Below are positions 54,868-64,000 of a DNA stretch of 64,000 bases, in pieces (position 1 is the first letter of the stretch; every line of letters starts with the position of its first letter). The translations under genes and the position numbers were made by a program. This stretch comes from an uncultured Chryseobacterium sp. (lineage in GTDB: Bacteria; Bacteroidota; Bacteroidia; Flavobacteriales; Weeksellaceae), in assembly GCA_913774355.1 (NCBI GenBank), contig CAJYGB010000033.1:1-64000 (forward strand), read 5' to 3'. The notes under the pieces were generated by a model that had not been told where the DNA came from, ran no database searches, and saw only the letters and a list, made by a program, of their open reading frames with translations.

Positions 54868-55281
54868 TTAAGAAGCCACTACCGTTCCTTTGAACGAAAG
54901 GGTTTTTGGTGTTTTGCTGTCGCTGGTCGTAACATTTACCGTTTTCATGAACGGTCCTGCGTTGGCAGCGTTATAGCTTGCTTCTACAAAACCTACTTTT
55001 CCCGGAAGGATCGGCGTTTTTGTATAATTCGCTGTAGTACATCCGCATGAAGGTGCTACATTTTCGATGATGATCGGCTTGTTTGACGTATTGGTAAACT
55101 CAAATCTGATCACTTTCGGTTTTCCCTGAGGAATATTTCCCACTTCAATAGATTCCGATTTCCATTTGATGGCATCTGCCAATACGCTTACTACAGGAGT
55201 ACCTACGGAAGGCAATACGTTTGCATAGAACGGAGAACATGCTAAGACAGCAAGAAGTGCGGTAACTTTTAATTTTTTCAT
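54868..55281 (-). CDS. DUF1573 protein
   Basis: A 137-residue exported protein (signal peptide from MKKLKVTALL). I start it at ATG 55281 rather than the ATG three codons upstream. The DUF1573 core is IRFEFTNTSNKPIIIENVAPSCGCT (about 63-87), an immunoglobulin-like fold. The conserved CGC is present. The role of the family is unknown; members are common in Bacteroidetes envelopes. Confidence 0.9.
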   Translation of the reverse strand: MKKLKVTALLAVLACSPFYANVLPSVGTPVVSVLADAIKWKSESIEVGNIPQGKPKVIRFEFTNTSNKPIIIENVAPSCGCTTANYTKTPILPGKVGFVEASYNAANAGPFMKTVNVTTSDSKTPKTLSFKGTVVAS

Positions 55282-55440
55282 GATATACATTTTTAATGAT
55301 GATTAACCGATAATTTTATTTAACAGAACAAATGTAAGCGGAAATTATGAATCGAGCCTGTTAACCGTTCTCAAACATTTGTTAATAAGTTGTTAATGAT
55401 CAAAAATTAATAGATATTTTTGGATAATATTGTCCTGCAA

Positions 55441-56688
55441 ATGGAAATCAAGAAACTAAATATTATCATTACGCTCGGCTTTGTGGCTATTATAGGTATC
55501 CTGATCGCCCAACTGCTTTGGACACGCCAGGCGTACAATCTTGAGGATAAAAAATTCAACCAGACGGTAAATATTGCCTTACTGGAAGTCGTGGAGAAAC
55601 TTTCCGACGGAAAAGCCTCTTTTGCCGAAAGCCCGGTTCAGAATATTTCCAACGATTATTATGTAGTGAACATCAATAACGAATTTCATCCTGATGTCCT
55701 GGAGCATTACCTTAGAACGGAATTCACAAGATTCCAGATCAATACCGATTACGTGTATGCCGTTTACAACTGCCACAGCGATAAAATGCTTTACGGAAAG
55801 TATATTTCCAAAGATCAGGACGAAACCAACAATAAGGTGATTAAATTCCCGAAGCATAAAAACCTGGTGTATTATTTTTCCATTCGCTTTCCGAATAAAA
55901 CAACATATATGATCAGTTCGCTCAGGTTCTGGTACCTGCTTACCTTTGCCCTGATCATTATCCTTCTGGTGTATGTCTACTCCATTTACACGATCATCCA
56001 GCAGAAGAAGTTCTCGGAACTGCAGCGGGATTTCATCAACAATATGACGCATGAATTCAAAACCCCTTTATCATCGATACTGCTCGCTTCGGAGGCGCTG
56101 ACCAAGCAGAATGCGGTGAAGGAAAATCCCAAGCTCCAAACCTACACCTCCATTATTACCGATCAGGGCAATAAACTTAACCATCACATCGAAAAAATCC
56201 TGAATATCGCCAAGAACGATGCTTCAGGCTTATCCCTGAAACCACAACGGATTGTTCTAATGCCATTTATTCAGGAAATTGTTTCGACAATCAGACAGAA
56301 GAGTGAAAATGTTTCAATTGAGATTCATGTTGATAAAGACACTTCCATCATTGCTGACGAATTCCACTTTGCCAATATCATTTACAATATAATAGATAAC
56401 TCCATTAAATATTGCGAGACACAACCCGTGATTATTATTTCTTCCCATACCGAACAAAAAGGCTTATCTTTAAAGTTTAAAGATAACGGAATGGGAATCC
56501 CCGCTAAAAATCTTCCTCATATTTTCGATAAGTTCTATCGGGTGAATACGCCGAAAAGTGAGGAGGTAACCGGTTTCGGACTGGGTTTGTTTTATGTCAA
56601 AAAAGTCGTCCGGCAGCACAACTGGAAGATCTCTGTGGAGAACAACAGCGACAAAGGCATTACCACCACCCTGTTTATCCCTTTTTAG
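55441..56688 (+). CDS. Two-component sensor histidine kinase
   Basis: A 415-residue kinase. I start it at ATG 55441 (MEIKKLNIII); a TTG seven codons upstream is less likely. Two membrane spans (about 7-27, 162-186) enclose a periplasmic sensor of about 135 residues. The phosphorylated His is H204 in THEFKTPLSS. N box IDNSIKYCE and G boxes DNGMGIP and GFGLGLF are present. It is of the RprX-like type of Bacteroidetes. The signal is unknown. Confidence 0.92.
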   Translation: MEIKKLNIIITLGFVAIIGILIAQLLWTRQAYNLEDKKFNQTVNIALLEVVEKLSDGKASFAESPVQNISNDYYVVNINNEFHPDVLEHYLRTEFTRFQINTDYVYAVYNCHSDKMLYGKYISKDQDETNNKVIKFPKHKNLVYYFSIRFPNKTTYMISSLRFWYLLTFALIIILLVYVYSIYTIIQQKKFSELQRDFINNMTHEFKTPLSSILLASEALTKQNAVKENPKLQTYTSIITDQGNKLNHHIEKILNIAKNDASGLSLKPQRIVLMPFIQEIVSTIRQKSENVSIEIHVDKDTSIIADEFHFANIIYNIIDNSIKYCETQPVIIISSHTEQKGLSLKFKDNGMGIPAKNLPHIFDKFYRVNTPKSEEVTGFGLGLFYVKKVVRQHNWKISVENNSDKGITTTLFIPF

Positions 56689-56703
56689 TATTTTGAAAAT
56701 ACC

Positions 56704-57384
56704 ATGGAAAAATCTAAAATTCTGTACGCCGAAGATGATCAGACCATCGCTTTCCTGATTCAGGACAGCCTTGAAAACCATTATGACATTTCCTGCTTCT
56801 CCGACGGCAAATCTGCCCTGGAAGCTTTTACACGGGAGGATTTTGACATTTGCCTGCTGGATATCATGATGCCGGAAATGAACGGTTTTGAACTTGCCGA
56901 ACAGATCCGCAGCAAAAATTCCGAGATTCCCATTATTTTCATTTCTGCAAAAGCACTCAAGGAAGACCGGATCAAAGGGCTAAAGATCGGGGGCGACGAT
57001 TATCTGGTGAAGCCTTTCAGCATTGAAGAACTGATCTTAAAAATCGAAATTTTCCTGAGAAGGTCTAAGAAAACAAACAGCGCTCAGCAAAAATACAAAG
57101 TCGGAAAGTTCGATTTTGATCCTAAAAATTATACGTTGCAAGATTCTCAAACGACCATTACCCTTACCCAAAGGGAATCCGAGCTGCTTTTTTATTTTAT
57201 CCGCCACAAAAATACGGTCCTGAAAAGACAGGAGATCCTGAAAGCCATCTGGGGCGATGATGACTATTTCATGGGCAGAAGCCTGGATGTTTTCATTTCG
57301 AGGCTTCGTAAAGTGCTTGCCCAAGAAGAAAACATCGTTATCGAAAACCTACACGGGATCGGCTTCCGTTTTTCTGAGAAGTAG
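56704..57384 (+). CDS. OmpR-family response regulator
   Basis: A 226-residue regulator. The receiver domain has D10-D12 acidic pocket (AEDD), phospho-acceptor D53 (LLDIMMPEMNG) and K near 105 (LVKPFS). The C-terminal winged helix includes QRESELLFYFIRH and SLDVFISRLRKVL. It resembles RprY. It follows the kinase gene by 15 bp and is its partner. Confidence 0.95.
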   Translation: MEKSKILYAEDDQTIAFLIQDSLENHYDISCFSDGKSALEAFTREDFDICLLDIMMPEMNGFELAEQIRSKNSEIPIIFISAKALKEDRIKGLKIGGDDYLVKPFSIEELILKIEIFLRRSKKTNSAQQKYKVGKFDFDPKNYTLQDSQTTITLTQRESELLFYFIRHKNTVLKRQEILKAIWGDDDYFMGRSLDVFISRLRKVLAQEENIVIENLHGIGFRFSEK

Positions 57385-57705
57385 TTGTTTCTAACAATAT
57401 AAGATCACACCCTTTTTGTTTAAGATTTAAATGAAAAGCACGCTACAGGTTTGCCATCCTGGTAAGATAGAACTCCTCTGGAGTTCTGATGCCGCAGAAT
57501 TCTCATGTTTGCTACTACACAGATATTGCTCCTACGGAGCAAGGTGAAAAAAACCGAGCTTGATCTTCATCGGCTGGTTATGATATTGACCAGCAAAGCT
57601 TCCAGCACCCAGCATCCCTTTTCAGCCAATTCATATTAAATTTTTAAGCAATAAATCATTATCTTTTAATTTTTATAAATTTACCCTTCACAAAAATATC
57701 GTTCT
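57385..57705. repeat. Intergenic region with two small palindromes
   Basis: GAACTCC-TCT-GGAGTTC (57470-57486) and TTGCTCC-TAC-GGAGCAA (57526-57542) are both perfect 7-bp inverted repeats with 3-nt loops. They share the core CTCC..GGAG, with centres 56 bp apart. They look like members of one small repeat family. A -7-like sequence for the GH92 gene is not clear. Confidence 0.55.
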
Positions 57706-60003
57706 ATGAAAAGGTCAGAGATCGCTGCTTTTATCTTTCTTTTATTTTCCGGTTTTTACTTACAGGCTCAGCAATATGAAAAACTGTTTCTGTATGTAAA
57801 CCCGCTGATCGGTACCGAAAAAATGGGCCATACGTATCCAGGCGCTACCGCACCGTTCGGAGCCGTTCAGCTAAGTCCCGAAACGGATACCATTGCCTAT
57901 GAGCTGAACGGAAAATACAACGGTGAAGTGTATAAATATTGCGCCGGCTACCGCTATGAAGATAAAACGATCGTGGGTTTCAGCTCGACGCATTTCAGCG
58001 GAACGGGACACTCCGATCTGGGAGATTTCCTGATCATGCCGACCGTCGGGAAGCTGCAGCTGAATCCCGGAACGGCTTCTCATCCGGAAAACGGCTACCG
58101 GAGCAGGTTTTCCCACCAGAATGAAACTGCCGAAGCCGGCTATTATAGAGTAAAGTTAGAAGATCATGATATTCTTGCGGAGCTCACGACGACGACACGT
58201 GTCGGCGTTCACCGGTATACTTTTCCGAAATCCGATCAGGCGCATATTATTCTGGATCTGATGGCCGGGATTTATAATTACGACGGCAAAAATATCTGGA
58301 CATACATCCGTGTGGAAAACGGAACTACAGTTACCGGTTACCGGCAGACGAACGGCTGGGCCAGAACGAGAACCGTTTATTTTGCTCTGAAATTTTCAAA
58401 GCCTTTTACCGCATACGGCCAGAAAAATTATGATGGCAAACAGGTTTACAACGGATTCTGGAGAAAATTCAACCAGACCAAGAACTTCCCGGAGATTGCA
58501 GGGAAAAACCTGAAAATGTATTTTGATTTCAGTACGAATGAAAATGAAGCTATTGAAGTCAAGCTGGCGATTTCGCCGGTAAGCCAGGCCAATGCGCTGG
58601 AAAATCTTGAAGCGGAAGCGGGAAACCTTTCCTTCGATCAGGTGAAAGCACAAACCCAGGAAAATTGGAATAAAGAACTGAATAAAATCGTCATCAAAGG
58701 TTCAGAAACAGAGAAAACGAATTTTTATACGGCGATGTATCATACGTTTATTAATCCTACGGTATACACTGATGTCAACGGAGAATACAAAGGGCTTGAT
58801 CAGAACATCCATAAAGCGGAAGGATTTACCAATTACACCACCTTTTCCATTTGGGATACTTACCGTGCGCTGCATCCTTTCTTTAATATCATTCAACCGA
58901 AGCGAAACGGTGATATGGTACGATCGATGATGGAGCACTACAATCAGTTCTCCATGAAGATGCTGCCGATCTGGTCGCATTATGCCAACGACAACTGGTG
59001 CATGAGCGGTTATCACAGTGTAAGCGTTGTGGCCGATGCAATCATCAAAGGCAATTATTCCGGAGATGCCGGGAAAGCTCTGAAAGCCTGTGTGGAAACG
59101 GCCAACAAAAGAGATTACGAAGGTATTGGGCAGTATATTGATTTGGGTTATATCCCGGCTGAGAAAAACGGCACTTCCGTTTCCAACACAATGGAATATG
59201 CTTACGATGACTGGGCGATTGCACAGTTGGCCAAACATTTGGGAGAAACGGAAATTTACAATACGTTTATCAAGCGTTCCGAAAACTGGAAAAACAATTT
59301 CGACAACAGTATCGGATTTATGCGTCCGCGGTTGGCCGATGGAAGCTTCAAAAAAGACTTTAACGCGCTGAGTACTCACGGACAAGGATTTATCGAAGGT
59401 AACTCCTGGAATTACAGCTTTTTTGTCCCTCAAAACCCGGATGAACTGATCCGGATGATGGGCGGAAAGAAAAAGTTTACCTCCAAACTCGATGAGCTGT
59501 TTACGATGCATCTGCCGGATGAATTTTTCGCCGATACGGAAGACATTACCCGCGAAGGAATTATCGGCGGTTATGTCCACGGAAACGAACCGGCGCATCA
59601 TGTAGCCTACCTTTACAACTGGGCAGGCCAGTCATGGAAAACCCAGGCCCAGGTAAGACGGATCCTGGAAATGCAATACAAGGCTGCACCCGATGGACTG
59701 GGCGGAAATGATGATGCCGGACAGATGAGTGCCTGGTATATTCTGAGTTCCTTGGGGTTTTATCCGGTAGCTCCGGGATCGGAAGATTATGCGATTGGAA
59801 GCCCCGCTGTCGATCATGCAGCCCTGCACCTGGAAAACGGAAAAACGTTTGAAATTGAAACGGTTAATCAAGGACCGAAACATGTATATGTGCAGAAAAT
59901 CCTATTGGACGGAAAAGAGATTAAAAATTTCACATTGAAACATTCGGATATCATGAATGGAGGAAAGCTTACTTTTTATATGGGTGCTAAACCGAAAAAG
60001 TAG
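57706..60003 (+). CDS. GH92 family exported alpha-mannosidase
   Basis: A 765-residue glycosidase with a signal peptide (ending LYLQAQ-like, FYLQAQ). Family signatures are VNPLIGTEKMGHTYPGATAPFGAVQLSPETD (about 27-57), STHFSGTGHSD, the catalytic-region FSIWDTYRALHPFFNI (about 382-397) and HGNEPAHHVAYLYN. GH92 enzymes remove alpha-mannose from N-glycans with calcium. It stands alone, without SusC/D partners. Full length. Confidence 0.93.
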   Translation: MKRSEIAAFIFLLFSGFYLQAQQYEKLFLYVNPLIGTEKMGHTYPGATAPFGAVQLSPETDTIAYELNGKYNGEVYKYCAGYRYEDKTIVGFSSTHFSGTGHSDLGDFLIMPTVGKLQLNPGTASHPENGYRSRFSHQNETAEAGYYRVKLEDHDILAELTTTTRVGVHRYTFPKSDQAHIILDLMAGIYNYDGKNIWTYIRVENGTTVTGYRQTNGWARTRTVYFALKFSKPFTAYGQKNYDGKQVYNGFWRKFNQTKNFPEIAGKNLKMYFDFSTNENEAIEVKLAISPVSQANALENLEAEAGNLSFDQVKAQTQENWNKELNKIVIKGSETEKTNFYTAMYHTFINPTVYTDVNGEYKGLDQNIHKAEGFTNYTTFSIWDTYRALHPFFNIIQPKRNGDMVRSMMEHYNQFSMKMLPIWSHYANDNWCMSGYHSVSVVADAIIKGNYSGDAGKALKACVETANKRDYEGIGQYIDLGYIPAEKNGTSVSNTMEYAYDDWAIAQLAKHLGETEIYNTFIKRSENWKNNFDNSIGFMRPRLADGSFKKDFNALSTHGQGFIEGNSWNYSFFVPQNPDELIRMMGGKKKFTSKLDELFTMHLPDEFFADTEDITREGIIGGYVHGNEPAHHVAYLYNWAGQSWKTQAQVRRILEMQYKAAPDGLGGNDDAGQMSAWYILSSLGFYPVAPGSEDYAIGSPAVDHAALHLENGKTFEIETVNQGPKHVYVQKILLDGKEIKNFTLKHSDIMNGGKLTFYMGAKPKK

Positions 60004-60570
60004 GTTTTGATTTTTATGTCCCACGGATTCTCACGGATGTTTGCGCCTATTCTTGGCGTGCTTTAAAATTAACTTTTCAATTTTAAGTAATCCTGATTAT
60101 TAATTTTGAATTACCATGAGATTTGATAAATAGTTACGAAGATGATAGAAAAACCATCCTCACCTATAAAAACATGTGGTTTAAAAATTTTAACATAACG
60201 TAACTTCGCAAAATAACCAGTTCCGGTTTTGGAAGAGGTACACATCAATACTTTTTTATCTTCACACGAGATCACTTTCCTTAGCAACAATCGATACTTT
60301 CAAATATAGTAAAGACAGAACCGGGAGATTTACTAAACAATAACAAAAAATTGTACATAACTTTTATTTCAGGCAGTATCTATTAGGCCGGACCTTCCTG
60401 AATCTATGATTCCAATATACCTTTCCAACATATTTCTGGATTTTATGGAATTTTGGATATCAGTTCCTTCCGTGCAGAAGGCTTATCGATTCCCGGAATT
60501 ATGGAAACTTCACTGGCAAAAGCAATTGACGCGATTGCAACAGACTAATACTCTTTAAATAAACATCAGA
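60004..60570. other. Intergenic region with a possible gene remnant
   Basis: No intact gene. At 60430-60549 a plus-strand frame, open without a start, ends RAEGLSIPGIMETSLAKAIDAIATD then TAA. It resembles a decayed C-terminus, of no family I can name. A repeat relative CCCACGGATTCTCACGGAT is at 60020-60038. Confidence 0.3.
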
Positions 60571-60606
60571 AAAAAACCTTCTCAACAATTTGAAAAGGCT
60601 TTTTTT
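60571..60606 (-). terminator. Terminator of the dihydroorotase gene
   Basis: On the minus strand CCTTTTCAA-ATTG-TTGAGAAGG pairs over 9 bp with one G-U and is followed by TTTTTT. Confidence 0.8.
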
Positions 60607-60614
60607 ATTATTTT

Positions 60615-61946
60615 CTAAGCTTCAAAAAGCAACCGTTCCCCGAATTTTCCTTCATTGATTTTCCCGTTATCATAAACAAGATTTCCGTTAACAAACGTAT
60701 GGGTAACTTTAGAGTGCAAATTCATTCCTTCCAGCGGGCTCCAGCCGCATTTGTACAGGATATTTTCTTTGGCAACCGTCCAGTTTTCATTTAGGTCTAC
60801 CAATACGAGATCCGCTTTGTAACCTTCTCTGATAAATCCTCTTTTTTCAATCCTGAATAAAATAGCCGGATTATGGGCCATTTTTTCAACGATTTTCTCC
60901 AGGGAAATTTTGCCGTTCTTATAATTTTCCAGCATTACCGTGAGAGAGTGCTGAACCAATGGGGCTCCGGACGGGCATTTGGTATAGACATTCTGCTTTT
61001 CTTCCCAGGTGTGTGGTGCGTGATCCGTCGCAATAACATCGATCCGGTCGTCCAGCAGAGCTTCCCAAAGTCCGTCTTTATCGTGTTGGGTTTTTACGGC
61101 AGGATTCCATTTGATCAGTCCGCCTTTCGTTTCGTAGTCTTCATTGGTAAACGTCAGGTGATGTACACAGACTTCCGCCGTAATTTTTTTATCTTTTAAA
61201 GGAATATCGTTTCTGAAAAGCTCCGTTTCCTTCGCCGTTGACAAATGGAAGACATGAAGCCTTGCTCCGGTTTTCTTTGCCAGCTCAATGGCTTTTGAGG
61301 AAGATTTATAACAGGCTTCTTCGCTCCGGATCAGCTGATGGAATTTCACGGGAATGTCTTCGCCGTATTCATCCATGTATTTCTGGGTATTGGCCTTAAT
61401 GGTCGCTTCGTCTTCACAGTGAACCGCGATCAGCATCTTGGTATTGCTGAAAATATTTTCCAGTGTTTCCGGATTGTCCACCAGCATATTTCCGGTAGAA
61501 GAACCTAAAAACAGTTTGATTCCGGGAACGTTTCTCGGATCCGTTTTCAGTACTTCTTCTAGATTATCATTGGTTCCGCCCATCATAAATCCGTAGTTGG
61601 CGTAGGCCTTTTGAGCCGCAATTTCGTATTTATTGGCCAGCAGCTCCTGCGTTACGGCATTCGGAACGGTGTTTGGCTGATCGATAAAACTGGTGGTTCC
61701 GCCGGCAATGGCTGCCCTGGATTCCGTTTCGATATCTCCTTTATGTGTTAATCCCGGCTCGCGGAAATGCACCTGGTCGTCAATTACACCCGGCAAAAGA
61801 TACTTCCCTTCGCCGTCGATTACCCGGTCGGCCGGCTCCGAAATTCCGGATTCTATTTTTGAAATTAATTCGTTTTCAATTAAAATATCGCTTTCAACAA
61901 TCTTTCCTTCGTTGACGATTTTTACATTTTTAATTAAGGTCTTCAT
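60615..61946 (-). CDS. pyrC: Dihydroorotase
   Basis: A 443-residue amidohydrolase of pyrimidine synthesis. The metal site has VIDDQVHFREPG (55-65); the usual HxH pair appears as QxH (Gln58, His60). Further ligands are HCEDEA, VFHLSTAKE and TDHAPHTWEEK. Such QxH forms are known in Bacteroidetes dihydroorotases. The length suits class I. No other pyr gene is next to it. Confidence 0.93.
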   Translation of the reverse strand: MKTLIKNVKIVNEGKIVESDILIENELISKIESGISEPADRVIDGEGKYLLPGVIDDQVHFREPGLTHKGDIETESRAAIAGGTTSFIDQPNTVPNAVTQELLANKYEIAAQKAYANYGFMMGGTNDNLEEVLKTDPRNVPGIKLFLGSSTGNMLVDNPETLENIFSNTKMLIAVHCEDEATIKANTQKYMDEYGEDIPVKFHQLIRSEEACYKSSSKAIELAKKTGARLHVFHLSTAKETELFRNDIPLKDKKITAEVCVHHLTFTNEDYETKGGLIKWNPAVKTQHDKDGLWEALLDDRIDVIATDHAPHTWEEKQNVYTKCPSGAPLVQHSLTVMLENYKNGKISLEKIVEKMAHNPAILFRIEKRGFIREGYKADLVLVDLNENWTVAKENILYKCGWSPLEGMNLHSKVTHTFVNGNLVYDNGKINEGKFGERLLFEA

Positions 61947-62026
61947 TTTTACTTTTTTTGATTAGCTGTAGGGGTTTCTGAAATCAAGCATTTTACCTGC
62001 GATGAAACGCTCAGTTTTAGGACTCC

Positions 62027-62062
62027 AAACTTTGTCAATGTTCTGAGCCTTTGACAAAGTTT
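62027..62062. repeat. 12-bp inverted repeat between divergent genes
   Basis: AAACTTTGTCAA (62027-62038) and TTGACAAAGTTT (62051-62062) are perfect inverted copies with a 12-nt loop. No T run follows on either strand. It lies between the dihydroorotase and flippase starts and may be a small repeat or a regulatory site. Confidence 0.6.
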
Positions 62063-62149
62063 TCCAAAATTAAGGTTTATGAATGAATTTTAACCCCACC
62101 GATAAAAAATCAATTTCTAAATATTTACATTTGCATAAAATTTCAGATT

Positions 62150-63568
62150 TTGAAGAAACTTCTCAACGAGACTATTATTTATGGAATCGGGGCGATTATG
62201 CCCAGAGTCATTTTATTTATTTTAAATCCTTTATATATCGATCAGATTGATAAAAAAGAATTTGCCATATTTTCAAATCTTTATGCACTGATCTCTTTTG
62301 TCAATATCCTGCTTTCTTTCGGATTTGAAACTGCTTTTTTTCGTTTTTCTTCAGATAAAGACAATCAGAAAAGGACATTCAATACTTCATTCTGGTTTCT
62401 GTTTGGATTATCTACAATTTTCCTTTTAAGCTGCCTCATTTTTGCTCAGCCCATTGCAGATACGCTGAAATACTCATCAAATCCTGAATATATCCGATGG
62501 TTTGCATGGATTGCATTTTTTGATAACCTTTGTGTTATTCCATTTGCCTGGCTTCGTTATAACAACAAACCCATAAAATATTCATTGGTAAGAGTACTGC
62601 AATCTCTTTTTCAGACTGCACTTACGCTTGCTTTATTTTTATATATTCCGTTAAGTTTTTCACAGGATTTCGGATTAAAGGAAAAAGTTTCGTTTCCTTT
62701 TTATAGTAATCTTGCAGCAAGTTTTTTAGGATTTATTCTACTGCTTCCTGTAGTCTTTAAGGTTAGGCTTGATTTTTCAGCCGATCTTTTCCGCAAAATG
62801 ATTTCATATTCATGGCCGATTATGATTGCCGGGCTGGCTTTTATGTTCAATGAAAATTTTGATAAAGCCATTCAGATCTGGTTTATTCCAGAGGGCGATG
62901 CGGGGGCTTACGGAGGATGCTATAAACTGGCCGTACTGATGACACTTTTCGTAACCGCTTATAGAATGGGGATCGAACCTTTCTTCTTCAAACAGATGAA
63001 TAATGAAAATGCAAAGGATACTTATGCTAAAGTAACTGAATATTTTACGTTTTTTGCTTCAACGGTTGCCATGGGAATTATAGCTAATATTTCATGGTTA
63101 AAACAAATTTTAATTCCAAGCAGCTCTTATTGGACAGCCATTGATATTATTCCGATTATTGTTATTGCCAACCTCTGCTTTGGTATTTATTATAATTTTT
63201 CCACTTGGTATAAGGTGACGGACAGGACCAGGATCGGAACTGTAATTTCATGGCTTGGAGCAGGACTAACTATTGTTTTAAATCTATTATTTTTAAAGAA
63301 ATTCGGCTTTATGGTTTCTGCCTGGGTTACTTTTATTGCCTACTTTACTATGATGATCACTTCCTATTTATTAGGCCAGAAATACTACCCGATTCCATAC
63401 CGTATAAAAAAGATGACATTGTTCCTAGGAATGCTTATGCTTTTCAGCTACATTATCGTTGTCTTTTTCGATTACAACCTATGGATCGGAAACCTTTTAT
63501 TTATTGTATATACGGGAATTTTAGTTTATTCTGAAAAAAATATGCTGCTGGCGAAAATCAGGAAGTAA
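62150..63568 (+). CDS. Oligosaccharide flippase family protein
   Basis: A 472-residue membrane protein with about 12-14 predicted spans, of the Wzx/MATE-like flippase superfamily. The start is TTG (MKKLLNETIIYGIGAIMPRV), a typical N-terminus of the Flavobacteria group. It probably moves lipid-linked sugars across the inner membrane. The next gene is a sugar nucleotidyltransferase. Confidence 0.88.
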   Translation: MKKLLNETIIYGIGAIMPRVILFILNPLYIDQIDKKEFAIFSNLYALISFVNILLSFGFETAFFRFSSDKDNQKRTFNTSFWFLFGLSTIFLLSCLIFAQPIADTLKYSSNPEYIRWFAWIAFFDNLCVIPFAWLRYNNKPIKYSLVRVLQSLFQTALTLALFLYIPLSFSQDFGLKEKVSFPFYSNLAASFLGFILLLPVVFKVRLDFSADLFRKMISYSWPIMIAGLAFMFNENFDKAIQIWFIPEGDAGAYGGCYKLAVLMTLFVTAYRMGIEPFFFKQMNNENAKDTYAKVTEYFTFFASTVAMGIIANISWLKQILIPSSSYWTAIDIIPIIVIANLCFGIYYNFSTWYKVTDRTRIGTVISWLGAGLTIVLNLLFLKKFGFMVSAWVTFIAYFTMMITSYLLGQKYYPIPYRIKKMTLFLGMLMLFSYIIVVFFDYNLWIGNLLFIVYTGILVYSEKNMLLAKIRK

Positions 63569-63712
63569 GTTTTGGTCCTTGTTTTGCTAAATACCTGTTC
63601 CGTCTTAAATTATAATCTGATATTGGAAATGCATGACAACACATCGCTTTTATTGTTATCTTTATCAGAAATTAAAACGTACTAAACAAAAAAACATATT
63701 CATTTATCATCT

Positions 63713-64000
63713 ATGAAAATTATTGTTCCTATGGCTGGACGTGGATCAAGATTACGTCCGCACACCCTTACCGTTCCGAAACCGCTTATTCCGATTGCCG
63801 GAAAACCGATCGTACAGCGATTGGTGGAAGATATTGCTAAAGTTGCTGGGGAAGAAATTGAAGAAGTAGCCTTTATCATCGGGGATTTCGGTTCGGAAAT
63901 TGAGAAATCGCTTATTCAGATTGCTGAAAAACTGGGAGCAAAAGGAAGCATATACTACCAAAACGACCCGCTGGGAACGGCACATGCCATCAAATGCGCA
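63713..64000 (+). CDS. Sugar nucleotidyltransferase, partial (runs off the window)
   Basis: The 5' end of a gene, 96 codons with no stop before 64000. The N-terminus is MKIIVPMAGRGSRLRPHTL, the nucleotide-binding loop of glucose-1-phosphate thymidylyl/uridylyltransferases (G-x-G-x-R), followed by PKPLIPIAGKPIV and NDPLGTAHAI. It is expected to make a nucleotide sugar for a surface polysaccharide. It lies 144 bp after the flippase gene. Confidence 0.93.
   Translation, partial: MKIIVPMAGRGSRLRPHTLTVPKPLIPIAGKPIVQRLVEDIAKVAGEEIEEVAFIIGDFGSEIEKSLIQIAEKLGAKGSIYYQNDPLGTAHAIKCA

Noticed and set aside
58702..59601. Long minus-strand frame inside the GH92 gene
   Set aside because: It lies wholly within a clear glycosidase gene on the other strand and has no recognisable motif.
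60430..60549. Short frame ending AKAIDAIATD as a real gene
   Set aside because: It has no start codon and is preceded by an in-frame stop; kept only as a possible remnant.

Overview
The window looks like a chromosomal segment of a Flavobacteriia bacterium, most likely Chryseobacterium or a close relative. The signs are: proteins with type IX secretion (T9SS) C-terminal sorting domains; many short N-terminal signal peptides and lipoproteins; low-GC intergenic DNA; promoters of the Bacteroidetes type (TTTG, about 19-20 nt, TAnnTTTG); and few recognisable Shine-Dalgarno sites. No phage, conjugative or defence island is visible. The accessory signal lies in small repeats between genes.

Layout. 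1-0.6 kb: unexplained GA-rich DNA, then a tRNA-Met with its own promoter and terminator. 0.7-6.5 kb (minus strand): a thioredoxin-fold lipid- or envelope-exported protein, a small membrane protein, a T9SS cargo protein, then clpX, a HIT hydrolase and greA. 6.6-8.3 kb (plus): a degenerate Rieske-like lipoprotein, dtd and an FKBP prolyl isomerase. 8.3-13.9 kb (minus): two lipoproteins and a run of small membrane proteins with a Coq4-like protein and a winged-helix regulator. 14-20.3 kb: a SWIM/SNF2 helicase, a crotonase, a SMUG2-type DNA glycosylase and a DUF4241 protein. 20.5-21.7 kb: one plus-strand membrane protein.

21.7-39.5 kb (minus) is a phenylacetate catabolic cluster. It holds paaK, paaE, paaA, paaB, paaC, paaD, paaG, paaH, three unknown genes, paaI, an S23 four-helix-bundle gene, paaJ, paaY, a frameshifted REP-associated transposase, an esterase and paaZ, with a TetR regulator upstream. 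PaaK makes phenylacetyl-CoA, PaaABCDE epoxidises it, PaaG isomerises it, PaaZ opens and oxidises the ring, PaaH and PaaJ finish beta-oxidation, and PaaI/PaaY are thioesterase-type housekeeping functions. PaaZ has an extra C-terminal DinB/DUF1569-like domain. Almost every gap of more than about 65 bp in this cluster carries a degenerate 8-bp repeat array (consensus ARTNTANC) arranged as two facing halves. This is the most unusual structure in the window.

40.1-44.6 kb (plus): clpB, a 204-bp MITE with a TTA duplication, and an M43-type metalloprotease lipoprotein. 44.6-51.3 kb (minus): two M1 peptidases, an exported endonuclease/phosphatase-family protein and a dienoyl-CoA-reductase-like SDR. 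At 46.6-46.8 kb three perfect DnaA boxes beside very AT-rich DNA form a candidate oriC. 51.5-60 kb: a DUF1800/DUF1501 pair, a DUF1573 protein, a two-component system and a GH92 glycosidase. 60.6-64 kb: dihydroorotase, a flippase and the start of a sugar nucleotidyltransferase that runs off the window.
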